A DNA stretch of 64,000 nucleotides, taken from assembly GCA_018388625.1 (NCBI GenBank), contig CP074402.1, positions 5,580,001 through 5,644,000 of the forward strand. The letters run 5' to 3'. Shown in pieces: positions 35,702 through 45,683 of this stretch. The first letter of the stretch is position 1, and every line of letters starts with the position of its first letter. The notes below the pieces were generated by a model. The model was given only the letters and a program-made list of their open reading frames with translations. It did not search any database and had not been told where the DNA came from. The translations under genes were made by a program, and so were the position numbers. This DNA is from Nocardiopsis eucommiae. GTDB lineage: Bacteria > Actinomycetota > Actinomycetes > Streptosporangiales > Streptosporangiaceae.

Positions 35702-37929
35702 CTAGATGAGCTCGATCGCCTTCGAGTAGTGGCACGCGTCCCGGTGCCCGGTGCCCCGGTCCCTCAGGTCCGGCGGCTCCTCCACGCACCTGGTGCGCTC
35801 GGCGTCCGAAAGCTCGTTGGCGAACTTCGGGCAGCGCGTCCGGAACCGGCAGCCCGAGGGCGGGTCGGCCGGGCTCGGGATGTCACCGGTGACGGTGATC
35901 CGCTCCCGGGTCCGTTCCTTGACCGGATCCGGCAGCGGGATCGCCGAGATCAGCGCCTGGGTGTACGGGTGCGCCGGCGAGCTGAACAGCTGGTCCGTCG
36001 TGGCCGTCTCCACCATCTTGCCGAGGTACATCACGGCCACGCGGTCCGCGATGTGCTTGACCACCGACAGGTCGTGCGACACGAACAGGTAGGACAGCCC
36101 CAGCTCGTCCTGGAGGTCCTCCAACAGGTTGATCACGCCCGCCTGGATGGACACGTCCAGAGCCGAGACCGGCTCGTCCAGCACCAGCACCCTCGGGTTG
36201 AGCGACAGCGCCCGGGCCACGCCGATGCGCTGCCGCTGGCCCCCGGAGAACTCGTGCGGGTACCGCGACCCGTGCTCGGGGTTGAGCCCCACCAGTTCGA
36301 GGAGTTCCGACACCCGCCTCCGGGCGTCCCGGTGCCCGGACCCGTGGATGCGCATGGGCTCCGCGATGATGTCCGCGACCGTCATGCGCGGGTCCAGGGA
36401 GGCGAAGGGGTCCTGGAACACCAGCTGGAGGTCCTTGCGCAGCGGCCGCATCCTGCGGTCGGACAGGCCGTGCAGCGGCTGTCCCAGGTAGGTGACCTCG
36501 CCCGAGGTGAGCTTGATCAGGTTGAGCAGCAGCCGCGCCGTGGTGGACTTGCCGCAGCCGGACTCGCCCACCAGCGCGAGGGTCTCCCGCTCGCGCAGGT
36601 CCAGGGAGATCCCGGAGACCGCCTGCACCGCGCCGACCCTGCGCCGCAACAACCCCTTGGAACGGATCGGGAAGTGCTTGACCAGGTCGGTGGCGGTGAG
36701 CAGGACCTCGGGTCCGGCCGTGTCGGAGGCCGCGCGGGAACCCTCCTCGTCCGCCTCCCCCGGTACCCCTCGCGGGCCTCGGCCACCTGGGACTCGGCCG
36801 CCTCCACCTCGGCCACGGATCCCACGCTCTCGGTGTCCACGGAGGTGGCCCGGAACAGGTCGCCCGCCTCCGCGCCCACCAGGTCCTCGCTGAAGTGGCA
36901 GGCGGCGGTGTGCCCGGAGAGCCCGTCGCCCGTCTCACGCTCCGGTGACCCGTTCTCGATGGCCAGCAGCCGGGGCTCCTCCTCGTGGCAGCGCTCCCTG
37001 GCCATGGGGCAGCGCGGCGCGAACCCGCAGCCGCCCGGCAGGTCCCGCAGCGAGGGCGGGGTGCCGAGGATGGGGGTGAGCCGGTCGCCCCGGTCGCCGT
37101 CCAGTCGCGGCAGCGAGCCGAGGAGTCCCAGCGCGTAGGGCATGCGCGGCCGGTAGAAGACCTCCTCCACCGACCCCATCTCCACGATCCGGCCCGCGTA
37201 CATCACGCCCACCCGGTCGACCTGCCCGGCCACCACGCCGAGGTCGTGGGTGATGAGCACCAAGGCGGCCCCGGTCTCCTGGCGAGCGCGCTGGAGGGCG
37301 TCCAGCACCTGCGCCTGGACGGTCACGTCGAGCGCCGTCGTGGGCTCGTCGGCGATGATCACGTCCGGGTCGTTGGCCATCGCGATCGCGATCACCACGC
37401 GCTGGCGCATGCCGCCGGACAGCTCGTGCGGGTACTGCCTGAGCCGCTGTTCGGGGGACGGGATGCCCACGATCTCCAGCAGCTCCAGCGCCCGCGCCAT
37501 GGCGACCTTCTTGCTCACCTTCCGATGGGCGAGCACCGCCTCCGCGATCTGGTACCCGATCGTGTAGACGGGGTTGAGCGAGGTCAGCGGGTCCTGGAAG
37601 ATCATCGCGATCCTCTGCCCCCGGACCTGGCTGATCTGCTTGTCGTCGAGCCCGATGATCTCCTGGCCCAGCAGCCGGGCCGAACCCTCCACCCGGGCGT
37701 TCCTGGGCAGCAGGCCCATGATCGCCATGGACGTCACGGACTTGCCCGACCCCGACTCCCCCACGATGCCCAGGGCCTCGCCCCGGCGCACCTTGTAGGA
37801 GACCTGCCGGACCGCGGGCAGCGGGCCGTCGTCGGAGGGGAAGGTGACGCTGAGGTCGCTGACCTCCAGCACCACGTCGTCGGTGTCCGCCACGGCGGTG
37901 TTTCCCTTGTTCTCGTACTCAGTCGTCAT
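35702..37929 (-). CDS. Fused peptide ABC transporter ATPase (DppD-DppF; one frame break at 36757-36761)
   Basis: Two complete ATPase domains in tandem. Domain 1 has Walker A GESGSGKS, signature LSGGMRQRV and Walker B DVIIADEP; domain 2 has Walker A GESGCGKS, signature FSGGQRQRIG and Walker B VLVLDEP. Each ends in an oligopeptide-type C-terminal Cys cluster (GGCGFAPRCPMARERC; GCRFRTRCPKF). Adding one G at 36757-36761 makes one frame of about 742 residues with no stop between the domains, hence a DppDF fusion. If that correction is wrong, these are separate dppD and dppF genes. ATG 37929 overlaps dppC by 4 bases. Confidence 0.82.
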
Positions 37930-38852
37930 CGCCGCACCCTGGTCTGTCGTGGGTCGAGGGCGTCCCGGAGGCCGTCACCGATGAAGTTGATCGTCAGACA
38001 GATCAGCACCAGCAGCACACCCGGCGGATAGAACAGCCACGGCCGCGTGGACACCGCCGTGCGCGCGCTGCCGATCATCTGGCCGAGGGAGATGTCCGGC
38101 AGCTGGATGCCCAGGCCGAGGAAGGACATGCCCGCCTCCGCGAGGATGGCCACGGCCACCAGCAGGGTGGCGGCGACGATGATCGGTCCGGCCGCGTTGG
38201 GCAGCAGGTGCCGGAGGATGATCCACGGTGCCGAGGCCCCCGACGCGCGGGCCGCCTCCACGAACTCCTGCTCCCTCAGGGACAGGACCACACCGCGCAC
38301 CACGCGGGCGATGGTGGCCCACGAGAAGATCGAGATGATCAGCGCGATCGCGGACCACGAGGTCCCGGCCCCGCTGTTGCCCGCGATCGCCGCGGCGGCC
38401 ACGAGCAGCGGGACGATCAGGAAGATGTCCACGACGCGCATCATGAACGCGTCCACCCGGCCGCCGTAGTACCCGGCGGTGGCGCCCCACACGGAGCCGA
38501 CCGCGGTGGACAGCAGCGAGACGGTGAAGGCGACCTTCAGCGTCTGCTGGGCGCCGCGCATGAGCTGGCCGAGGACGTCGTGTCCGGCGGCCGAGGTGCC
38601 CAGCGGGTGCGCCCCGGACGGCGGCTGGTTGCTGGGGATCTCCTTGTAGACCGTGTGGTCCCAGGCCCAGAGGAAGGGTCCGACGAACGCGAACAGGGCG
38701 ATGACCGCCAGGAGCACCAGGCTGATCATCGCGGGCCGGTGTCGGGTGAACCGGATCAGGATGGTCTGGAGCTGGGTCTGGTCGGCGCTGCTCCTCTTCC
38801 GCTTCTTCGCCGGGTCACGGCGCGCGCTCTTCGACATGCCGTTCTCACTCAT
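37926..38852 (-). CDS. dppC: Peptide ABC transporter permease, DppC type
   Basis: Protein of 308 residues with six helices and the permease EAA-loop region (VEAARASGASAPWIILRHLL). The N-terminal cytoplasmic stretch is rich in Lys/Arg, then RPAMISLVLLAVIALFAFVG. The dipeptide/nickel family block HPLGTSAAGHDVLGQLMRGA marks the DppC rather than DppB subunit. It overlaps dppB by 8 bases and the ATPase gene by 4, so the operon is translationally coupled. Confidence 0.92.
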   Translation of the reverse strand: MSENGMSKSARRDPAKKRKRSSADQTQLQTILIRFTRHRPAMISLVLLAVIALFAFVGPFLWAWDHTVYKEIPSNQPPSGAHPLGTSAAGHDVLGQLMRGAQQTLKVAFTVSLLSTAVGSVWGATAGYYGGRVDAFMMRVVDIFLIVPLLVAAAAIAGNSGAGTSWSAIALIISIFSWATIARVVRGVVLSLREQEFVEAARASGASAPWIILRHLLPNAAGPIIVAATLLVAVAILAEAGMSFLGLGIQLPDISLGQMIGSARTAVSTRPWLFYPPGVLLVLICLTINFIGDGLRDALDPRQTRVRR

Positions 38853-39854
38853 AGCGAATCCTCGGGTCCAGCACGGCGTACAACAGGTCGGCCACCAGGT
38901 TGGCCAGGATGACGATCGTGCCGCTGAGCAGCAGCCATCCCATCAGCGCGAAGGAGTCGTTGTTGTCCACCGCGGTGATGAAGAAGTCACCCAGACCGCG
39001 CCACTGGAAGACCACCTCGGTGAGGATGGCCCCGTCGATGACGCCCGCGACGCCGATGGCCACCACGGTGGTCAGCGGGATGAGCGCGGTGCGCAGGGCG
39101 TGACGCCGGATGACCGTGTGGTTGCGCAGGCCCTTGGCCCGGGCCAGGCGCACGTAGTCGCTGTTCATCACCTCCAGCATCGAGGTGCGCTGGTAGCGGC
39201 TCCACGACGCGAAGCTGATCAGCATGAGCACGATCGTGGGCAGCGCCATGTGCGCGAAGGCGTTGAGGAACTGGTCCCACAGCGGCGCGCCCTCGGCTCG
39301 GAACCGCCCGTCACCGATGGTGGCGAACACCTGGTCGCCCACCAGCTGGTTGAACTTGACCCCGGCCGCCTGCATGATGCCCGCGAACCAGAAGGTCGGC
39401 AGGGCCAGGGCGAGGAAGCCGACGAACGTGAGGGTGTAGTCGAGTTTGGAGTACTGGCGCAGCGCGCTGATCACACCGGTGATGATCGCCAGGCCGAGCG
39501 CGAAGACCATGGACGCGCCGACCAGGCGCAGGGTGGTCCACAGGCGTTCCGCGATGGCGGTGCCGATGTCGTAGTGGGGGCCCTGGGTGGAGGGGCCGAA
39601 CTCCCCTGGAGCAGTCCGATGTCGCCGTTTCCGCCGATTCCGGTCACCCACAGCCAGTACCGCTCCGGCATGGAGCGGTCGAGGTAGAGCCGCTCCTCCG
39701 CCTGTTGCAGTACTTCCTCTGTGGGCGGTGGCTGGGCCATCCGGATGTCGGCGAGCGGGTCACCGGAGACGTCGATCATCACGAAGGTGAGGATGGATGC
39801 GAGGACCAGGACGGGGAGCGCGCCCAGGATGCGCCGCATCGTGTAAACGAGCAT
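38845..39854 (-). CDS. dppB: Peptide ABC transporter permease, DppB type (one frame break at 39603-39606)
   Basis: About 336 residues. The N terminus (MLVYTMRRILGALPVLVLAS) and GDPLADIRMAQPPP are the DppB pattern. After one extra G at 39603-39606 the frame enters GEFGPSTQGPHYDIGTAIAE, the helices, and the EAA loop (YVRLARAKGLRNHTVIRRHA). It forms the membrane channel with DppC. Its start follows dppA by about 80 bases that contain a hairpin. Confidence 0.87.
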
Positions 39855-39886
39855 GGGAGTGATCCTTCAGGGGTGGACGAGGACCG

Positions 39887-39919
39887 GTCCGGCCCCGGGA
39901 GGGTGTCCCGGGGCCGGAC
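39887..39919 (-). terminator. Hairpin between dppA and dppB
   Basis: 14-bp perfect stem (gtccggccccggga / tcccggggccggac) with a 5-base loop. In binding-protein operons such a hairpin usually stabilises or partly terminates the binding-protein message, so dppA is expressed above the permeases. Confidence 0.75.
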
Positions 39920-39936
39920 CTGGGTGGTTCGCCTGA

Positions 39937-41642
39937 CTAGCTGGCGACGTCCCACTCACCGATGTTGTAGGTGGCTCGGTAGCTGGACTGAAGGTTGTCG
40001 TGGACGTTCACGAGGCGGTCGGAGTTGGCGAAGAAGTAGTTCGGCTCCGCCATGATCGGGAGGACGTAGGCCTCCGGGACAAGGATCTCCATGGCCGCGT
40101 TGGCGTGCTCGGCCGCCGTGTCCAGGTCGGGGGCGTTGGCCACGTCGCCCGCCAGGTCGTCGACCTCGTCGTTGGAGTAGCCGCCGAAGTTGCTGCCGCT
40201 CTCGGAGTGCCAGAACTGCTCCGGGTTGCTGGTGAAGTACGGGGAGCCCGACCAGCCGTACTGGACGATGTCGTACTCCGTCGCGGCGAGCATGCCGCCC
40301 AGGTCGTCGGTCATCTCGATGTTGGTCGTGATGCCGATCTCGGAGAGCTGGGCCTGGATGAGCTGGACCGAGGTGTTGCGCACGGTGGAGTCGGTGCTGC
40401 GCAGACGGAACGGGCCGATCTCCTCGCCGTCCAGGGTGAGGGTTCCGCCGTCGAGCTCGTAACCGGCCTCCTCCAGGATGCTCTTCGCCTCGTCGAGGTC
40501 GCCGGTGCCCTGCGTCTCGCCCTCGAAGTGGTCGACGTAGTAGGGGCTGTCGCTGCCGAAGACGTGGTTGTTCTTCAGCTCGTAGTCCGGGTAGCCGGCG
40601 CCGAAGTTGCGGTTGGCGATGTCGTCGCGGTCGATCGCGGTGAAGATCGCGCGGCGCAGCTCGACGTCCTGGAGCGTCTCGTTCTTCAGGTTGAGGTCGA
40701 CGTGCTCCCAGGTGGCGCCCTCGGCGACGGTCACCTCGGCGTTGGCGACGTCCTGGAGCTGGAGGATCACGTCCTCGCTGTAGTCCGCCGGGTTGCCCCC
40801 GTCGATCTCGCTGTTGACGAAGGCGTTCACGAAGGTGCCCTCGTCGGTGTTGTACGGCATGGTGATCTTGTCGAGCGCGGGCGCCTCACCGAAGTAGTTC
40901 GGGTTCGGCTCCTTGACGACCTCGTTCTCCAGGTCCCCGGCGGTGATCATGTACGGGCCGCCGGACCACTCGGGGCGCTCGGCGTGCAGCCAGTCGTAGA
41001 ACTCGCCCAGCTGGTCGGCGTCGTCGACGTCCCAGCCGTTCTCCTCCGCGAGGTGGGCGGGCAGGAAGCCGCCGGCCTGGCTGTGGGCGTCGAACAGGCC
41101 CATCCACTCCGGGTCGGCCAGCCCCTCCTTCAGCTGGAAGGTGGCGGTCTTGCCATCGACCTCCACGGACTCGACCTTGTCGAAGCTCGCGGCGGCGCGG
41201 GGGTCGCAGCCGCCGCAGTAGCCCTCGTCGGGCGAGGTGCCGAGCATCCAGGAGACGCGCAGGTCCTCACCGGTCATCGGCTCGCCATCGCTCCACACGG
41301 CGTCCTCGGCGAGGGTGATCGACCACTCGAACGGCCCCTCGTCGGGGTCGTCGTTGATGAGCTCGGGCTCCTCCGCGAGGACGTTCATGTCGTACTCGTA
41401 GGTCGCGTCCGGCTGCCACTGTCCGGTGTAGGGGAGCACACCGGAGAGCATCTGGATCACGTAGACGCTGCCGCCCGCGAGGCTGGTGGCCTGCCAGGCG
41501 CCGGGGAGGCTGTTGATGACCCAGGTGACCTCCTTGGCTCCGCCGTCGCCACCGTCACCCCTCCTCCTCCACAGCCGCTGGCCACCATGACCGCTGACGT
41601 CGCCGCGGCGGCGAGTGCCAACGTCTTTCGGCGCTTGAACAT
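39937..41642 (-). CDS. dppA: Peptide-binding lipoprotein, DppA/OppA family (one frame break at 41558-41561)
   Basis: About 568 residues. The signal and lipobox are LALAAAATSAVMVASGC, followed by a Gly/Asp-rich linker. One extra G at 41558-41561 joins the linker to KEVTWVINSLPGAWQATSLA. SBP_bac_5 features include EWSITLAEDAVWSDGEPMTG, LRRAIFTAIDRDDIANRNFG and QAQLSEIGITTNIEM. It captures peptides at the membrane surface for DppBC-DF. ATG 41642 is the start. It is the first gene of the operon. Confidence 0.9.
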
Positions 41643-42304
41643 AGTCACACCCTTGATCACTCATGCGAACAGGCCACGGGGTGGGCGCCCACGGGGCACA
41701 ACCCACCAAAACTAGGCGATTAGTCGATTAGAAGACCATTAAGGGAAATGTCTGTATAGCCCCAATGCCGATTTCGTGACCCATCCGCAACCGGCCCGCG
41801 CCCGGGCGAGCCGGAACGAGTCACGCACTCTCAATACACCGGCAACAACCAGGACATCCCCACATCATGCCAGGTCAAGCGGACACGTGGAACAGGGGCC
41901 CAGGACAGCGGGATTCGGACACACTGGAAAAGTATTCGGGTTCAATCAAGGGCTTCCAGAGCAAAGACACAAACGTAAACGACGTTTAACTACGGCCTCG
42001 AAGCACGCAACTACCGAGAGAGAACAGGACAAACGACCCAAACTTCACACACGGCTCCATACATGCACCCGAGGACATCTAATACCACCCCTCCCCGCCT
42101 CACCTCCCCCGGAGAGCAATTCATGGGATAACCCGGTCATCACTCCGTGGAAAGCGACACGGGGAGGAAACCTCCTTGCGCCTGTCCTGAACTCCACGCA
42201 CGAGATGACCGAAACCGCGATGCCCGTACCCACGAAGCGGATAGGGTTCCCAGTGACGACCTCCGTCATCCTCAGCGCCCCGCCCAGCGAGAGAGGCATC
42301 CGCC
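41643..42304. other. Long AT-richer intergenic region upstream of dppA
   Basis: 662 bases between divergent genes with clearly lower GC than the surroundings. It holds the dpp promoter (direct repeats ctaatcg/ctaatcg around 41713-41731 on the minus strand) and the palindrome taaacg-a-cgttta at 41976-41988. I see no gene in it; open frames have non-host codon use. Confidence 0.55.
41975..41990. promoter_or_regulatory. Palindromic candidate operator
   Basis: gTAAACG-A-CGTTTAac is a perfect 6-bp inverted repeat about one base, with overlapping aaacgt...acgttt. It lies between the divergent dppA and 42305 genes, but more than 300 bases from each start, so its target is unclear. Confidence 0.4.
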
Positions 42305-42826
42305 GTGTCCGAACCGGTCCGCCTGGTCTGCCCCGTCGGCCGTAAGTACGTGGAGCTGTGGGGTGGTTATGCTCTGCTGGCCCTGGGCGCCGTGGTCGTG
42401 GCCGTCGACCCCACCCACTGGGCCAACATCGTGCTCGGCGTCCTCCTCGGGCTCCTCGGGGCCGCCTCGGCCGTCGACGGACACCGGATCAAGGCCCCGG
42501 TACTGGAGGTCACCGAGGACGAGTTCCGCTACCGGCGCGGCGCCTACGTCGTGCGGGTGCCCTTCATCGACATCGGCTCCTACTACGTGCTTCCCGGCCG
42601 GATCCGCTCCCTCGGCCTGTGCGACCACACCGGGCGCCCCAAGCGCTTCCCCTCGCTCAAGAGCCGCCGGACCTCGCGCACCTACCTGCCGCTGACCGGG
42701 ATGACCAACCCGGCGAAGGTGGAGGCCTTCATGGCCGTCGCGGGCATCCCCCGCGCAAGCGCTCCCTGTCCTCCTGACGCTCCCGCGAGCTCCCCTGAGC
42801 GGTCGCGACAGAGCAGTCATCTGTGA
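42305..42826 (+). CDS. Membrane protein of unknown function (PH-like)
   Basis: Up to 173 residues from GTG 42305. Two adjacent helices (LWGGYALLALGAVVVAVD; ANIVLGVLLGLLGAASAVDG) are followed by a soluble domain with EVTEDEFRYRRGAYVVRVPF and IDIGSYYVLPG, resembling the bacterial PH-like pattern of small membrane proteins. The C terminus is doubtful. One extra C at 42748-42752 would end the protein at GIPPRKRSLSS (stop at 42775-42777), which looks more natural than the Pro/Ser-rich tail as written. I do not recognise the gene. Confidence 0.65.
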   Translation: MSEPVRLVCPVGRKYVELWGGYALLALGAVVVAVDPTHWANIVLGVLLGLLGAASAVDGHRIKAPVLEVTEDEFRYRRGAYVVRVPFIDIGSYYVLPGRIRSLGLCDHTGRPKRFPSLKSRRTSRTYLPLTGMTNPAKVEAFMAVAGIPRASAPCPPDAPASSPERSRQSSHL

Positions 42827-42901
42827 ACACAACAGATCATTTCGCCCACACGCGCCCCAGGAACATACCGACGCAAGGCAGCTTCATCTAGTCTCGATGG
42901 G

Positions 42902-43512
42902 GTGAAGCAGTCCAGAATCACCGCCATCCTGACCGTCGCGGGGATGCTCGCGGCCATGTGGGTCCTGGAGATCCTCGACACCCCGCTCGGGGGACACCTC
43001 GACCGGCAGTTCGGAATCCAGGCCCGCAACGCCGACGCACCCTGGACCGTGCTGACCGCGCCCTTCATGCACGGCAACTTCGCCCACCTGATCGGCAACT
43101 CACTGCCGTTCCTGGTGCTGGGCGCCCTCGTCGCCTTCAGCGGCCTGGGCCGGTTCCTGCTCACCACGCTGATCGTCGCCGTCGTCAGCGGCGTCGGCGT
43201 GTGGCTGTTCACCCCCTCACACGTCGTGACGGTGGGCGCCAGCGGGCTGGTCTTCGGCTACTTCGGCTACACGGTGCTGCGCGGCATCATCGAACGTCGG
43301 ACCGTCGACATCGTCATCATGATCTGTGTGGTCATCTTCTACGGAACGATGATCTGGGGGTTCTGCCCCAGCACCCGGGCGTCTCCTGGCAGGCGCACCT
43401 GTTCGGCTTCCTGGGCGGTCTCCTGTCCGCCTACGTGCTGCCCAGGCGCGACACGGGCCAGGCGAACCAGCGGAGCGTCGGCGGCGCCCAGGGCGGCTAC
43501 TACGCCCCCTGA
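42902..43512 (+). CDS. Rhomboid-family intramembrane serine protease (one frame break at 43356-43360)
   Basis: About 203 residues, six helices. The conserved HGNFAHLIGNSLPFLVLGAL segment, the catalytic Ser in VTVGASGLVFGYFGY and the catalytic His in SWQAHLFGFLGGLLSAY are all present once one G is added at 43356-43360. As written, the frame leaves before the His. Rhomboids cleave single-pass membrane proteins within the bilayer. GTG 42902 is the start. A strong terminator follows. Confidence 0.87.
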
Positions 43513-43526
43513 TCCCCGCGCACCGC

Positions 43527-43572
43527 ACGACGACGGGGCCGGCTCCCGGAGGGGAGACGGCCCCGTCGTCGT
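43527..43572. terminator. Bidirectional terminator, rhomboid / betaine-binding genes
   Basis: 15-bp perfect arms (acgacgacggggccg / cggccccgtcgtcgt) with a 16-base loop, between convergent stops at 43512 and 43584. Confidence 0.88.
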
Positions 43573-43583
43573 GTCCGGACCGG

Positions 43584-44497
43584 TCAGAACTCCAGACCCT
43601 CGGCGTCCTCCATCAGCGTGCGCTCCAGGAACAGCGGGTTCTGGGCGAGCCACTGACGCGCCCCGGCCGCGGGGTCGGTGACCCCGGGGCCGACCGTGAG
43701 CGCCTCCAGGGAGGCCAGCTCCTCGTCGTCCATGGTCCAGTTGCGCAGCCACTCGGCCAGTTCGGGGTAGTCCTCGGCGAACCCCGCGCGACCGATCGAG
43801 TGCAGCCCCTCCGTGCCGCCCATGCCGCCCTGCGGGTCCTCCAGGTCCCGGAGGTCGTACTGGGCGTAGGCCGGGTGCGGACGCCACAGCGTCACGACGA
43901 TCGGCCGCTCCTCCGCGATCGCGGCGTCCAGCCGCTCCATCATCCCCGCGCCCGACGACGTCTCCAGCTCGAAGTCCCCGTCCAGCCCGTACAGCGGCAT
44001 GGCCTGGTCACGCGTGACCTGGGTCAGGCCCGCGTCCGGCTCGATGCCGACGATGGTGCCCCCGAGCTCGTCCGCGTGCGCCGGGAGGTCGTCGATCTCC
44101 CGCACGTCCCGCACGTACTCCGGGACCGCGAGGGTGAGGACGGCGTTGTCGTACCAGGAGCCCAGGCTCTCGATGTCGTCCCGGTGCTTCTCCATGTACT
44201 CGTGGTGGGTGACCGGAAGCCACATGTCGAGGTAGAGGTCGAGCTCGCCGTCGGCCACCCCTGGAAGGCCGGGGCGACGTCGACCTCGGTGACGGTGACG
44301 TCGTACCCCTTCTCCTCCAGGACCGCCTCCCACATGTGGGTGACCGCGACCGCCTCCTCCCAGGGGATCAACGCAATGTCGACCTCCCGCAGGTCCTCAT
44401 CCGCTCCCTCGGAGTCCCCCGAGCAGGCGGACAGCAGAAGCGCGCCGCTCAGACCGGCGGCGGCCAGCCCCGTTCCTCGCCTACGTCCGACCTTCAT
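43584..44497 (-). CDS. Glycine-betaine/choline-binding lipoprotein, paralog 2 (one frame break at 44258-44261)
   Basis: About 304 residues. The lipobox is GALLLSACSG. The OpuAC fold is shown by EVDIALIPWEEAVAVTHMWE, LDLYLDMWLPVTHHEYMEKH and PIVVTLWRPHPAYAQYDLRD, with the Trp/His residues that form the aromatic betaine cage. One extra G at 44258-44261 joins AFQGV to ADGELDLYL. ATG 44497 has a gaggg SD. It is a close paralog of the next gene upstream and lies at the end of the same leftward cluster, after a terminator-like hairpin. Confidence 0.88.
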
Positions 44498-44655
44498 GTA
44501 TTCGTTTCCCTCGCTACGCACACGTGCGGAGCCGACCGAGGAGAGGGGAGCCCAGGGGGCCCTCGGTACCGGCTCCGGGACTTCGCCCAGACGAAGGCCG
44601 CCCCCACACTCGGTGAAGGCGGCCGTCATCGTATGTCTACCCCATCAAAGGGGAC

Positions 44656-44687
44656 GAGTGGTACACCCCGTGACGGGTGCCACACTC
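44656..44687 (-). terminator. Hairpin between the two betaine-binding genes
   Basis: gagtggtacaccc pairs with gggtgccacactc apart from a small bulge. It starts 7 bases after the stop at 44694. It would limit transcription into the downstream paralog. Confidence 0.6.
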
Positions 44688-44693
44688 TGGGTT

Positions 44694-45644
44694 CTAGAAG
44701 TTCAGGCCCTCGGCGTCCTCGCCCAGGGTGCGCTCCAGGAACTCGGGGTTGTCGGCGAGCCACTGACGGGCGCCGGCGTCGGGGTCGTCGACGTCGTCAC
44801 CGACGGTCAGCGCCTCCAGGCTGGCGAGCTCGTCGTCACTCATGTCCCAGCCCTCGAGCCAGGAGGAGAGCTGCGGGTAGTCGTTGCCGAAACCGTCACG
44901 GCCCACGGCGTGGATCGTCTCGGCGTCACCCATGAGGCCCTCGGGGTCCTCGAGGTCCTTCAGGTCGTGCTTGGCGTAGGCCGGGTGCGGACGCCACAGC
45001 GTCACGACGATGGGCTCCTCCTCGGCGATCGCGGAGTCCAGCTCCGCGAGCATCGCCGCACCCGAGGAGGTGACGAGCTCGAAGTCGTCGTCCAGCTCGT
45101 AGCCGGGCATCGCGGAGTTCTGGGTGGTGTCGGTGAGACCGGCGCCCGGGTCGATGCCGACGATCCGGTTGTCCAGCTCGTCCGCGTGGTCGAGGAGGTC
45201 GGGGATCGAGTTGACGTCCTCCATGTAGGTGGGGACGGTCAGCGTGAGGATCGCGTTGTCGTACCAGGAGCCGAGGTCCTCCAGCTGGTCCCCGTAGTCG
45301 TCCCAGTACTGCTGGTGGGTGGCGGGCAGCCAGGTGTCCAGGAACAGGTCCACGTCACCGTTGGCGGCGCCCTGGTACATCGGGGCGACGTCGACGTCGG
45401 TGACCTCGACGTTGTAGCCCTTCTCGTCCAGGATGGCCTCCCACATGTGGGTGACCGCGATCGCCTCCTCCCAGGCGATCAGGGCGATGTTGACGTCCTG
45501 GAGGTCGTCACCCGTGCCCGAGCCGCCCTGGCCCTCGCCGGAGCCGCCGGTCAGGTCCTCACCGTTGCCGCCACAGGCGGTCAGGAGGAGGACCCCGCTC
45601 ATACCGGCCGCGGCCAGACCCATCATGCGCTTACGGCTGTACAT
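44694..45644 (-). CDS. Glycine-betaine/choline-binding lipoprotein, paralog 1
   Basis: Protein of 316 residues with lipobox GVLLLTACGG and a Gly/Ser-rich linker. It has the same OpuAC segments as its paralog: NIALIAWEEAIAVTHMWEAI, VDLFLDTWLPATHQQYWDD and PIVVTLWRPHPAYAKHDLKD. The full reading frame is intact. It directly follows the permease gene (about 40 bases) and is the binding protein of the ABC system. Osmotic induction is expected for this family but no element is identified. Confidence 0.92.
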   Translation of the reverse strand: MYSRKRMMGLAAAGMSGVLLLTACGGNGEDLTGGSGEGQGGSGTGDDLQDVNIALIAWEEAIAVTHMWEAILDEKGYNVEVTDVDVAPMYQGAANGDVDLFLDTWLPATHQQYWDDYGDQLEDLGSWYDNAILTLTVPTYMEDVNSIPDLLDHADELDNRIVGIDPGAGLTDTTQNSAMPGYELDDDFELVTSSGAAMLAELDSAIAEEEPIVVTLWRPHPAYAKHDLKDLEDPEGLMGDAETIHAVGRDGFGNDYPQLSSWLEGWDMSDDELASLEALTVGDDVDDPDAGARQWLADNPEFLERTLGEDAEGLNF

Positions 45645-45683
45645 CTGATTCCTTCCATCAGGACTGCTCGAAGAAGACCGGGG

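Noticed and set aside
34052..37138. 1028-codon plus-strand frame over dacB and the ATPase gene
   Set aside because: Crosses two well-supported minus-strand genes and their terminator; composition is that of an antisense shadow.
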